64,000 bases of DNA from Lucifuga dentata (Eukaryota; Chordata; Actinopteri; Ophidiiformes; Bythitidae): positions 52,945 through 116,944 of the forward strand of contig VXCM01002100.1 of NCBI GenBank assembly GCA_014773175.1. Reading direction: 5' to 3'. Shown piece after piece: positions 41,112 to 52,031 of the stretch (position 1 is the stretch's first letter; every line of letters begins with the position of its first letter). The position numbers were made by a program, and so were the translations under genes. The notes beneath the pieces were generated by a model. It was not told the origin of the DNA. It did no database searches and was given only the letters and a program-made list of their open reading frames with translations.

Positions 41112-42713
41112 CTTCTTCTTCTTCTTTTCCTTTTGGCTTTCCCTTCAGGGGTCACCACAGCGAATCATCTGCCTCCATCTAACCCTATCCTCTGCCTCCT
41201 CTTCTTTCACACCAACTAACTTCATGTCCTCTTTCACTACATCCATAAATCTCCTCTTTGGTCTTCCTCTAGGCCTCCTGCCTGGCAGTTCCAACCTCAG
41301 CATCCTTCTACCGATATGTTCACTATCCCTCCTCTGTACATGTCCAAACCATCTCAGTCTGGCCTCTCTGACTTTATCTCCAAAACATCTAACATGCGCT
41401 GTCCCTCTGATGTACTCGTTCCTGATCCTATCCATCCTCGTCACTCCCAAAGAGAACCTCAGCATTTTAGTCTCTGCTACCTCTAGCTCTGCCTCCTGTC
41501 TTTTCCTCAGTGCCACTGTCTCTAAGCCATACAACATCGCTGGTCTCACCACCGTTTTGTACACCTTTCCTTTCATTCTTGCCGAGACTCTTTTGTCACA
41601 CATCACACCTGACACTTTTCTCCACCCATTCCAACCTGCTTGCACACGTTTCTTCACCTCTTTTCCACACTCTCCATTGCTCTGGACTGTGGACCCTAAG
41701 TACTTAAAATCCTCCACCTTCTTTATCTCTATTCCCTGTAACCTCACCATTCCACTTGAGTCCCTCTCATTCACAGCCATGTATTCTGTCTTGCTGCGGC
41801 TAACCTTCATTCCTCTCCTTTCCAGGGCATATCTCCACCTCTCTAGGTTTTCCTCCACCTGCTCCCTGCTCTCACTACAGATCACAATGTCATCTGCAAA
41901 CATCATAGTCCAAGGGGATTCTTGTCTAACCTCATCTGTCAGCCTGTCCATCACTACAGCAAACAAGAAGGGGCTCAGAGCTGATCCTTGGTGTAGTCCC
42001 ACTTCCACCTTGAACTCCTCTGTCACACCTACGGCACACCTCACCACTGTCTTACAGCTCTCATACATGTCCTGCACCACTCTAACATACTTCTCTGCCA
42101 CTCCAGACTTCCTCATACAACACCACAGTTCCTCTCTCGGCACCCTGTCATATGCTTTCTCTAGATCTACAAAGGCACAATGCAGCTCCCTCTGACCTTC
42201 TCTGTACTTCTCTATCAACATCCTCAAAGCAAATACTGCATCTGTAGTACTCTTCCTTGGCATGAAACCATACTGCTGCTCAGAAATGCTGACTTCTGCC
42301 CTTAGTCTAGCTTCCACTACTCTTTCCCATAACTTCATTGTGTGGCTCATCAACTTTATTCCTCTGTAGTTGCCACAGCTCTGCACGTCTCCCTTGTTCT
42401 TAAAAATCGGCACCAGCACACTTCTCCTCCATTCCTCAGGCATCCTCTCACTCTCTAAGATCTCGTTGAACAACCTAGTCAAAAACTCTACTGCCACCTC
42501 TCCTAGACACTTCCATACCTCTACAGGTATATCATCAGGACCAACTGCCTTTCCACTCTTCATCCTCTTCAGTGACCTCCTCACTTCATCCTTACTAATC
42601 TTTGCAACTTCCTGGTTCACAACGGTCACCTCTTCTACTCTTCGTTCCCTCTCATTTTCCTCATTCATCAGCTCTTCAAAGTACTCTTTCCATCTTTCCA
42701 TCACACTTCTGGC
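41112..42713 (-). mobile_element. 5'-truncated RTE-type LINE with 8-bp target duplication
   Basis: The 3' tail on the minus strand ends in a GAA-type repeat (plus strand cttcttcttctt from 41112) after ...ggtgacccctgaaggg, typical of fish RTE-group elements. The 5' end stops at 42713 inside the polymerase frame, so the endonuclease part is missing. The octamer acggtgtt occurs at both sides (41104-41111 and 42714-42721) and is the target duplication. The flanks belong to one MITE copy, so the LINE inserted into it. Confidence 0.9.
41145..42704 (-). CDS. RTE-type LINE reverse transcriptase, 5'-truncated but open
   Basis: An uninterrupted 519-residue frame. It reads, in order: a linker with WKEYFEELMN, then GPDDIPVEVWK, FVDLEKAYDRVPR (RT block with the first catalytic Asp), LHQGSALSPFLF, and MMFADDIVIC (the catalytic FADD box). 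After the thumb region comes YGLETVALRK, and the C-terminal HVQRRDSEHIGRR and GRRPRGRPKRRFMD, seen in RTE-group proteins of fish. An apurinic-type endonuclease domain would be expected upstream and is absent because of 5' truncation, so this copy cannot move by itself. Absence of any stop suggests recent insertion. The ATG at 42704 is simply the first Met in the truncated frame. Confidence 0.9.
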   Translation of the reverse strand: MMERWKEYFEELMNEENERERRVEEVTVVNQEVAKISKDEVRRSLKRMKSGKAVGPDDIPVEVWKCLGEVAVEFLTRLFNEILESERMPEEWRRSVLVPIFKNKGDVQSCGNYRGIKLMSHTMKLWERVVEARLRAEVSISEQQYGFMPRKSTTDAVFALRMLIEKYREGQRELHCAFVDLEKAYDRVPREELWCCMRKSGVAEKYVRVVQDMYESCKTVVRCAVGVTEEFKVEVGLHQGSALSPFLFAVVMDRLTDEVRQESPWTMMFADDIVICSESREQVEENLERWRYALERRGMKVSRSKTEYMAVNERDSSGMVRLQGIEIKKVEDFKYLGSTVQSNGECGKEVKKRVQAGWNGWRKVSGVMCDKRVSARMKGKVYKTVVRPAMLYGLETVALRKRQEAELEVAETKMLRFSLGVTRMDRIRNEYIRGTAHVRCFGDKVREARLRWFGHVQRRDSEHIGRRMLRLELPGRRPRGRPKRRFMDVVKEDMKLVGVKEEEAEDRVRWRQMIRCGDP

Positions 42714-42785
42714 ACGGTGTTATGTTTTGGAAATTGGTTTGTAGAGGGCACAAACATGCACGATCGCCGCCATGGTCCTTTAAAT

Positions 42786-42886
42786 GAAACCAATGGCAGT
42801 CTGGAACATAGGGAAAAACAATTCTAATATACTACTGGAGTGGTATTACAATTGTTTTTCCTACGTTCCAAACTGCCATTGGTTTC
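42786..42886. repeat. 101-bp fold-back repeat
   Basis: 42786-42823 and 42850-42886 are near-perfect reverse complements (gaaaccaatggcagt against actgccattggtttc). The word aaccaatggcagt also occurs inside the TTAA-type MITEs, so this may be a rearranged piece of one. Confidence 0.75.
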
Positions 42887-42916
42887 AATGGTTGGAGGTA
42901 AAGTGTAAGTGGTTTA

Positions 42917-42945
42917 TACACACACACATATATACATATATATAT

Positions 42946-42983
<38 letters not shown>

Positions 42984-42995
42984 TTATATATAAAA

Positions 42996-43043
<48 letters not shown>
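42917..43043. repeat. Compound microsatellite (CA/TA, GATA, TG)
   Basis: Successive runs of CA/TA, (GATA)n at about 42948-42982, then (TG)n at about 42999-43043. Confidence 0.95.
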
Positions 43044-43046
<3 letters not shown>

Positions 43047-45279
43047 AAACCACTGGTATGATCCTTTAATTTGGTTAAAGGAAAAAAGTTTGCTTTGGTT
43101 TGAAAATAAAATAGTAACCAGCCTGCAGTTTTACAAGGAAAGTGAAAGTGAGACATCTTGCTCTGGCAGTCTGCTCAGCAGTACTCAGGTGGGAGTGACG
43201 TCATTGCCATAAGCCCTGCCCCGTTACCTTCCTGCTGCTCATACCTGAAGAGGATCCCCGCACTGCAGGTGGTGTCTGTCAGATAATCTTTGGTCATTTC
43301 CGTGACTGAAATAACTGAAGTACTCTCTCTCTCTCTCTCTCTGTGTGTGCCAACATTGATGCCGTGGAATAATGTATAGTCATTATTACATTTTTGCGTG
43401 GGTGGACACTTGGTGAATGAGGTGAGTAAACAGCGGGCGTATTTACTTTTTGTTTTGTGTCACACACACTCAAATATTTCTGTTTTCTTTTTGCTTTGGA
43501 TAAGCCAATTGTTTGTCATATCAGAAAAGATGACTTTATTGTTTTTGTGTTTAGTGACTGTAAATTAGCTGCAGGCGTGTCTGCAGCATGAGCACCTGTA
43601 TGTGACGCAATGAGATGCATGTTTGGTTTACGCTGGACGATCGTCAGCTATTCAATACTCAAAACAATTGAATTACATTAAAAATAAATAAATAAATAAT
43701 AACAATCTCTGCATTTGATCTTTGTCGATATGCACACATTTCGGCATATGGCATGCCATGTTGAAGTAGGGACCGTCGAAAAAGCTCACAGTCCTTTAAA
43801 AAAAAGTAGATGACGATTTTTTTCTATACGTTTTAAAACACTTTAACTTGTTGGCATAAAACCGTTTTTATTGTGACTTAAGGGCCAGCTCACCATATTA
43901 TAACACAGTTTTCTTCCTCCAATTTATATAGTCTTATTGGACATCATTATGCTTTTATTGCTCATACACCTAAATCCACACCAAACCTTTTTAGTTTATT
44001 AGGCCCACCCCAACCTCGGGAAGTGTCTTTTTCCCACTCATACAATCCTATTAGGTAGTGTATGCTTTTATTTGTTATTAATCAATTTAACTTCTAATAT
44101 CACCCCAATTTGAGTGGATTAATAGCAAAAGGGCTCATGTTGGTGGGGAGCCCCTAAAGTTCTAATAAAGATTTGATCTGAATAATCCAAAAGTTGGGAA
44201 GTTATTACAGTTGCAAGCTGATTTATCAGTCGACAGAAAATTGACTGTTTTAGTTATTTGTCTATTAAAATGTCAAACATTTGCTGTTTTCAACCTCTCC
44301 AACATGAGGAGTTGCTGCAGTTTCTATTATGTATCATTGGAAAGTCAATACTTTTTGGGTTTTGGGATTAAGACAAAATAACAGCTTTAAAGACTTCATT
44401 TTGTGCCCTGGGAATGTGTCTTTGTTTAGGCTTTTTATAGATTAAACAACAATCATATTTGCTGAATATTTGGCCAGGAGTACACCTTTTTTTGACATGT
44501 CCTACTGGTTCAAGCAGAATTTATGCATTAAGCCTCCCTTATATTCTTCCTTGCTCATGAGATCCTGTTACAGCCCATCAGAGTTTGTGTCAAAGCATGA
44601 CATTGAACTAAACGTGTTGAAAATGGAGTTAGAAAATCAAGAGAAAACATCGGTTAATAAGGTGTAATTACTTTGTGGCATCTGTAACTTAAAGGGAAGC
44701 AGTGAGTGAAGAGGCGTTCCCACACTTAGAGGTGATAATTTCTCAAAGCATTTTAATATTGTCATTTAATAATATAATAATAAGCGTGGAAACGGAAAGA
44801 GGGACTGTAAACCTGCTTGGTGGCAACTCCTGGAAAGTCAAACATCCTCCAGTAATTTTCAGATTTAACAGGAAATCAGTGGACAGCTAGAAAGTCAGTA
44901 ACCGTGTCTGAAGTCAAGGGCGGTATTTCATAAATGAGCATTTATTGTTTTGTTTTATCATTGGGAATTCCCAATATTTATGATGAAATTATATACTTAA
45001 ACCTAACATACACTTTTTTTTTTTTTTTTTTTTACAATTCACCATAGTATCAATAGGATATTAATTCATATTTTGCCAGTTTTCTAATACTGCTGTGAAA
45101 CAAACCTCTTTAACCTGTGACCCTAACGACTTAGCAGACAGAACAGATCCTTTCACATATAAAAGCTGACAATGTGTGTTATCTGACATAGAGTCGTATG
45201 ACACTGTCTTTCATATATCAGTGATTGTAAGTTATTTCTGTAAGTTTCTGTAAGTGATTGTAAGTTATTATGCTGATCG

Positions 45280-45370
45280 CCTCCCTAGTTGTTTTCCCTT
45301 CATATCTCTTTGTTTTCAATCCTGTTTATACCTAAAACAAAGAGATAGGAAGGGAAAACAGCTAGGAAGG
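45280..45370. repeat. Imperfect 37-bp hairpin upstream of the prolactin receptor start
   Basis: 45280-45316 pairs with 45334-45370 with about three mismatches and a 17-base loop. The size resembles a small-RNA precursor or a short MITE; nothing else supports either. It ends 75 bases before the receptor ATG. Confidence 0.7.
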
Positions 45371-45444
45371 TGGGTTTATATCATGTCACGCTGGTGATGT
45401 CACTTCATTTTTTTCAGGGCTGCAGCGTGAGGATTTGAGCCAGC

Positions 45445-48400
45445 ATGAGGCGAGGCAGCAGAGTGGCGCTGCTGCTGCTGCTGCCTGCAGTTCTACAGTG
45501 CGACAGTAAGTCAAAGTGCTTGAAACACTGATGGTGATCACATGGTCTTTGGTTAAAAACAACCTGCCGTTTAAAAACCCTGATGTTGCCATCAGATGTG
45601 GGAAATAACACATATTGCGTACTGAGTATTTTCCATTTTCCCCAGAGAAATATTGGGCTTTTTTTCCATCATGAGATAATCTGAATTGCTAAAAATAGAC
45701 TTTCCTTCATGTCTTCCTTCTTTGTTTCCTTCCTGATTTCTTTTCTTTGTCTCTCCTTTCTAACTTCTTTTTTTTTATTTCTTCCTACTTTATTATCCCC
45801 CCTAAGAGGTTATGCTTTCACTCTTGAATTCTTTAAATGATTTCTAAACATTTAGAGATAAGGCGTTGTCCAATATTTATCAGTTTCTTCAAACTGAATT
45901 CACTAATCTCAATGAAAAAATAAAGCATATTAATCTGTGATAGACTACCAATAGATACAATTTGGTCCTGATCTGAAAAAAGGATCCAAATCTTTATCCA
46001 GACTCATTGTTTAGAGGAAGTGTGTGCTCTGAGTGCCCTTCTAATTTTTCAGTCTCTTTTCTTTCTCCTTCCTCCTTTCCTTCTTTGTTTTCTTCCCTCT
46101 TTTCTTCCTTCTGTCCTTGTTTTTACCCTTTTCTTAGTATTCAATATTTTTAAACTGTGGCTGCTTCTCGTGCTTGAAGGAGATGAGTTCTCGATGGAAC
46201 GTTGCTCACCATGTCATGTTATGGTCTGAGCAGTAAATTGAGAAGAAAGCAGCTGACGTGTGTTTATGACTTGTGTTGTCAGGCATGTCTCCACCAGGGA
46301 AACCAGTTCTGCTGAGCTGTAGGTCCCCTGAGAAAGAGACCTTTACTTGCTGGTGGGAGCCCGGCTCTGATGGGGGTNCTGTAGGTCCCCTGAGAAAGAG
46401 ACCTTTACTTGCTGGTGGGAGCCCGGCTCTGATGGGGGTGTGCCGACCAGGCACCGCCTCTACTATGAGAGAGAAGAGTCAGTCCACTTCACAATCTCAG
46501 AGTTTCTGCGAACGCTCATACTCAGAGCTCATGAACATAAAGCAGCCATTTGTATTTACACTCAATCAGCTGAGCACAATCTTTGTTGCTGAGGTCGTGA
46601 ATCCCTGCTCACACCCGTGAATCCTCGCTCACCACAGCTTTGCAACAACATTCCAAAACTGAGTTATTCTGATATATGGATTCAGCATTTTTTATTGAGA
46701 ACTTCATTCTTGTTGGGGTGTAAAAGCCTCTGCAACATTTATTCTCCAGTTACAGAAAACATTAAAAAAAAAAAAAAAAAAAAAAAAATAGGAAATCAGA
46801 GAGGCAGAGGATGTGTGTATTATATTTCTCATAGTTAAAAATTATGCTAAGCATGTTTGCATTGGACTGGTAAAGATGTAACCATATCGCAGCAAACCTG
46901 TGTAAGAAACAAGCAGTGCAATAAAGTGTATAATAGTAATGCATTAATGACCTTGCAGCAACTTTATGAAATGTGAAATGAAACCAGTTAAGTTAAATTG
47001 ATGACATGAATCTAAGTTTTAAAAATTCTCCAACTGCTCAGATTCATAAAATCCTTTTGAAATCGTCTCTCAGCTGTTTTTCTGATATCTGAGATGTAGT
47101 TTTCACATATTAACAGTGTTCTGCAGCTGTGATCACCTGATATATCTGATTATCAATAAAAATACAAGAGGTCTTACACACATTTACTGCCCATGTGTGT
47201 AAGTGTTACAATGCTGACATACTGTATACGTATGTAAGCAAAATGTACGTTTAGTCATGGTCTTGTTTTGTTTCCATGCAGTTTGGAGGGAAAGTACGAG
47301 TGTCCGGATTACCGGTCAGCAGGGAGGAACTCCTGCTTCTTTGACAAGAACCACACCTCCATCTGGGTCAACTACGTCCTGACAGTCGTGGCCTCCAACG
47401 CTCGTGGGAACTCATCTTCAGACCCCGTAGACGTGGATGTCATGTATATTGGTAAGATGAACATCCAGATTAGCAGGATTTGGATGAGAAGCAGAGTTCA
47501 TTCAGATTCTCGTTTGCTGAAACCCACACATCACCCTTTCTTCCTAGATTTTCTGAATAAAATTATAAACGGTATTAAATTTATGGAGCTTGTATCTGAT
47601 TCCACCAAGGTTTGCCTCTGAATAATACAATGGCTTTGTACTCTTACTTTTGGAAATCTGTTCTCTTGTGTCATGTTTGATTTTGTTGCAAAACTGCTAT
47701 TATTATCTCAGTTGTCTTCCCTAATCCTACGCCATCAAATAATAAATATTTTCAGTTCTGCTATAAAATTTGAATCATCTGACAACAGCTCAACCACAGC
47801 TTTAACAAAAAGAGTAACAGGAATCTCTCCAGCATGTTGAAAGGCACTTGTCCACCGTGTGTGTGGCCCCTGAATCATTCAGTTCTACCTCAGTTTGGAA
47901 TTTTTCTTTGTCTCAAAGGAAATAAAAAGTGCAGTATGAATAAAATTGACCGTAGTTATTTTGCCATTTTCATACTTGTTAATCAGCGATAATATTTGTG
48001 CCCTGACACAGTTTACACTATTGACTAGCAGAAGATCTGTGTAATCACCACTTTGAGTTTACAGGTATTGTAATGCGTAAATCAGAAATCTATCTGTTTT
48101 GGTTCTGTGGTCTTTGCAGCACTGCTGAGCTGAGTGAGGAATGGAAAAGTACCGAGATAATCATGAGACAAAAAAAAAAAGAAAAAAAAAAAGCTCAACA
48201 GAATGAGGAGGAACTAGTTTCACCCTGCTTAAACTTGTGTATAGTCTCAGATCAAATTTCACATCTTCTGTTTGGTTATATGGGTAATGTGGCACGACTT
48301 TCACATAGTTCACTAATGGCACAGTCTGTGTCCCTGAACTCTGTCGTGACTTGACTACATTTGATTTTGTCCAAGCGATCCTCCTCCTCCTCCTTGTGGT

Positions 48401-48597
48401 TAGATTTGATTTGAGCAACTTGTGATTGAAATAGTTTAAACATACTGGTCACAAATGTAACTATTTCTATAACTGTGTCACACTGTATGATCAATCAAGT
48501 TTAATGGCAGATTGTGCGATGAATGCAGAAAAGCAACATCAACTTGTCGACCATCTATGCTGCTGTCATGTTTTAAAATTAATCAAAAGAAAGACCT

Positions 48598-48656
<59 letters not shown>

Positions 48657-51600
48657 AATCATAGAGAGAGAGAGACAGAGAGAGAATGTTTGAACCTCAG
48701 CAGCAACCTCATGACATTTCATGCTGTATTCTTATTCTGGATGGTTTTTACAGACGTGGGTTGAAGCAACAGTCAAACTGTGAAATTTTGGTCCTAAATT
48801 TCTGACACTGTTAGAGTTTTGTAGCAGGCTGTCTTTAGTCACAAGAGCACTAAGTCAGACGTCCGTAGACGTGCCTCATACTACGATCTAGGGCTGTTGT
48901 TTAGAATTAGCGACAAAACATTACAGCACGATTCTCTCAGGAAAATTCTTCTGCAACAGCCCAAAGTCGCGCGGTCTGTCGGAGCCTTAAAGGACCATAA
49001 CAGCCATTTTGCATGTTTGAGCCTAATATATTCAATTTTCATACATGTTACGTTACTGACAGCCATTTCCCAAAGGATAAATATTTCAGCTTTCCTGATA
49101 TTTTGCGAAATCTCTTAATCTTTCAAAATCAAATATTCAAGTGATACATTCACTTTAAAAATCGATGTTTCGCCTGCTAATAGTTATACAGCCTAATGAA
49201 GTCACAGTTGTTTAAATTTTTTGATAAACGCAGGTCTTCTTTTGGGACTATATTCTCCAGTGGAGACATACATTCAATCTGCACTTTTTATTGCACTTAA
49301 ACACTAAAATTATGTAACTTTGAAAAAACCTGAATACATGTCTTGTTTGTGATGATGGATTACCTATCCCAATAACATTTCAAGTATCAACAAGTTGATT
49401 TTAATAGCATACCAGAATGAACTGAAACCAATGGTGGTCTGGAAGGTAGAANACATTACATGTATGAAAATTGAATGTATTAGGCTCAAACATGCAAAAT
49501 GAGTGGTATGGTCCTTTAAGACGTGTCGTGCTGCTACGAATCTCCTCAGAGATCTGCTTTTTGTGCTCAACAGTGCAGCCAAATGCTCCTGAGAATGTTA
49601 CACTGCTTGTGGAGGAGCAAGGGGAAAGTCCACATCTCCACATCAGATGGGAGCCCCCCCATGACACGGACACCCACTCTGGCTGGGTCACCCTTATTTA
49701 CCAAGTGAGAGTCAAAGAAGAGAGGAGCAACAAGTGGGAGGCGAGTGAAGTGAAAACTATGTTGAACTGCTCATATCTGTGAAATTATCTGCACACAGTT
49801 AGTACTTACACATGGACCTGTGTTTCAGCCTTCTTGGGTTCCTAACAGTTCTCTTACAGGAAGAACAGCAAATGCTGTAATGTTTAAAAATGATGGCAGG
49901 ACATAATTTGAAAGGTAAGTTGGTCTGCAGCAGCTGACCAGAGGAGCATCACAGCTGCTGTTATGTGAAAACTATGTTCATTTAAACATACCACCATATA
50001 TGCAGTAAAAATCATGTTTCACATTACTTAGAAATTCACCTCAAGGGGAGAATTTGAATATATGAAACTTACATTTTGATTGCATTTCCTTATAGATTAA
50101 CTTCTAAGTAGCATTGTTCCCACTGACATGCAGTGAAAGTTGAGGTTTGAAGGACCAGCAGTGTGTTTTCCCTTCAGAGATGTTACAAAAATCATTGTGC
50201 CAACTCACCTTAATATTGTTCTGTTGAATGATCTACAGTCAAAAAGTAAAGACTTTAAGTAGAAAAGCTACATAAGCTACGTTTGGTTCAAAATAGAGCT
50301 ACCAGTCCAGATTAAAGCTGCTCGGATTCTCTGACAGCTGCATTGTGATGCAGGCAGCAGACAAACTTCAGAGGAAAAATCTTCCTATGTTGTCAAAAAA
50401 GCAGAAGATGTGAATTCAAGGCACAAGACAATAACAAAATAAAAAAAGTATAAGCTATTTGTATTTCATGGGTAGATCCACTGGTATGATCCTGTTAAAG
50501 GGAAGACTCACTTAGAAATTCTAATATCAGCATCAAAGTCAAGGACAGTTTTTTTGTTGGGACAGAAAATCCATCAGAAAATCCATGTCAAGAAACAGAA
50601 CATTTTTGCAAGTACAACATGACCTGAACATTTTCTAATTCCATGTATACATGAACAAGATGACAATGACATCAGAATGTTTCCATTTAGGAGTACATGT
50701 CTGGCAAACAAACCCATTTCAGCCTGTTCAGCCTCCATCCAGGAGTCGTGTACGTGGTTCAGGTTCGATGTAAACTGGACCACAGCTACTGGAGCGAGTG
50801 GAGCAACACCACCTACAGGGAAATTCCTCGCTGTAAGTTTTGGGCTCCATTCCTGGCTTCACAGGAGGATTCTCATCCTCCTGGATTTGGAGGATCCACA
50901 TCCTCCAAATGGATTTGGGGGATTCTCATCCATCATAATAAGATCTGAAGAATATTTTCTTTTTGTTTAGATATCCAGAAGGAGAGACGCTATGAGATTT
51001 TGGTTTCCGTCTTCTGTGCCATTACACTTATAGCTGCAATGTGTGTCTTGATCAAGAAAAGGAAATGGTGTGTATCTCCTGCAGAAAAAAAGAGTTACAT
51101 AACAGTTATTGCTAATGATGAAGAGCAGCCTGACTCATGAGTTTTGTTTTAGTGTTGGACAGTGTCTTCTGCCCCCTGTCCCTGCTCCAAAGATAAGAGG
51201 CTTTGACCTTCATCTTCTCAAGGTAATGCTGTATGTTGCATGTTTCCATCATGTTTGATGTAACGGTTGTTGCCGTGGTGATAACATGAAGGTCCTTGTG
51301 CACTTTAACAGAGCGGACAACATGAGAACGTCATCAGTGCCCTGATCAACAACCAGAGCTTTCCCACTACGGTGGCACGGAAGAACCAGATGGAGGACTA
51401 TCTAATTGTGTTTGACAATGATGACGACCCCCTGCAAAACTCTGCAACAAATCAAAAGAGGAGGAAGAGCTCGATTATTCCAAATGGCTTCTGCTTAGAC
51501 GCAGAGATTCTGTCTCAGGAACCAGTCCTCTACTGCAGTGACTGGAAGGCAGAGGAAACATTTCTGAAAAGCAGCAAGTCTCTTTCTGGTAAGTTTTTAC

Positions 51601-52031
51601 CTAACACGGATTCACCTCAGTTACCTCTTCAAAAACTGCCATGTCAATGTGAACAGTATACAGAGGCAAAAAACAAGAGTTCATCAAACAGCGACAGCAG
51701 TCCTGGTGCTGGTTGCACCACTGAGAACTCTGTCAGGACTTTGGCAGACAGCGGGTATGTGGACATTGAGAGACAAGAGGACATGCAGGAAGTAGATGAC
51801 AGGCAGGACTACAGCAGGGTGAGTGGGGCAAACGGGAACAATGTGATCTTCCTCCAGAAAGAAAGCGTTTCACTCGGCGCTTCCTGCAAAGAAACGGGCA
51901 ACCGCCACACAGACTGCACCAGTCAGAGGCCAAGAAAAGCCGACGAGACTGGACCCACAAAAGCAGAGCTGTGTGCAGCCATACCCGATGCTGGTTATGT
52001 TGAAACCATCTCTTTACCTCCTTCCATGTGA
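45445..52031 (+). CDS. prlr: Prolactin receptor (class I cytokine receptor), exon 2 broken by an assembly gap
   Basis: A single-pass receptor that signals through JAK2/STAT5. Exons are 45445-45505, 46283-46477, 47282-47451, 49574-49740, 50691-50832, 50971-51067, 51153-51222 and 51312-52031. Leaving out one copy of the duplication plus N in exon 2 (62 bases), phases join to 519 residues. It shows a signal peptide ([18 protein letters not shown]), two fibronectin-III modules with the Cys pairs of [15 protein letters not shown] and [24 protein letters not shown] as the WSxWS box, and a membrane helix in the exon at 50971. Box 1, [12 protein letters not shown], is followed by FDLHLLKSGQ, which marks PRLR rather than GHR. 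The long last exon ends [13 protein letters not shown], a likely phosphotyrosine site. Intron 4 appears to use a GC donor. Teleosts have two receptors; the short cytoplasmic part would suit the second (prlrb), but I cannot prove which. Confidence 0.93.
46317..46439. repeat. 61-bp direct duplication around a single N in prolactin receptor exon 2
   Basis: 46317-46377 and 46379-46439 are identical, separated by N at 46378. With one copy and the N left out, the exon ends in phase 2 as the next exon requires. Confidence 0.95.
48601..48656. repeat. (CT)n microsatellite followed by (GA)n
   Basis: A pure CT run of about 56 bases, then after a short break 'atagagagagagagacagagagaga', so the two can fold into a hairpin. 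It lies in prolactin receptor intron 3. Confidence 0.95.
48991..49515. mobile_element. Best copy of a TTAA-flanked MITE family with long inverted ends
   Basis: Flanked by TTAA at 48987-48990 and 49516-49519. The ends are inverted repeats of about 58 bases starting AGGACCATA and containing TTTTGCATGTTTGAGCC. The element is 525 bp and has no reading frame. An N at 49452 interrupts it without a flanking duplication. TTAA targets are used by piggyBac-like and Kolobok transposons. Other copies in this window are at 3673-4339, 12988-13558, 21589-21830, 39688-39880, 40960-42778 and 57230-57804. Confidence 0.8.

Larger units (their letters stand above)
40960..42778. mobile_element. TTAA-type MITE split by the RTE LINE
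   Basis: The left half (about 40960-41111) contains 'gcgaagcattgaatgttaag' and 'cctgaacatttaattttgaa'. The right half (42714-42778) contains 'atgttttggaaattggtttg', 'acaaacatgcacgatcg' and the end ccatggtcctttaa. The order matches the intact family copy at 48991-49515. Confidence 0.65.
40743..45444. other. Spacer between malt1 and the prolactin receptor
   Basis: These head-to-head genes are separated by an interrupted MITE (about 40960-42782), the RTE LINE within it, a hairpin repeat (42786-42886), a compound microsatellite (42917-43043), and about 2.4 kb of AT-rich sequence that should hold the receptor promoter and any untranslated exons. I recognise no further gene. Confidence 0.55.

Noticed and set aside
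41107..42195. Long plus-strand open frame of 362 codons
   Set aside because: It is the antisense shadow of the RTE reverse-transcriptase frame; the sequence has no family resemblance.
48601..48690. Possible CRISPR-like or structured repeat
   Set aside because: It is a simple CT/GA microsatellite; there is no repeat-spacer pattern anywhere in the window, and the organism is a vertebrate.
49741..49782. Continuation of prolactin receptor exon 4 to a stop ([13 protein letters not shown]), i.e. a soluble receptor end
   Set aside because: Homology resumes exactly at the GC donor, so the read-through is more likely intron. A soluble form by intron retention cannot be excluded without transcripts.
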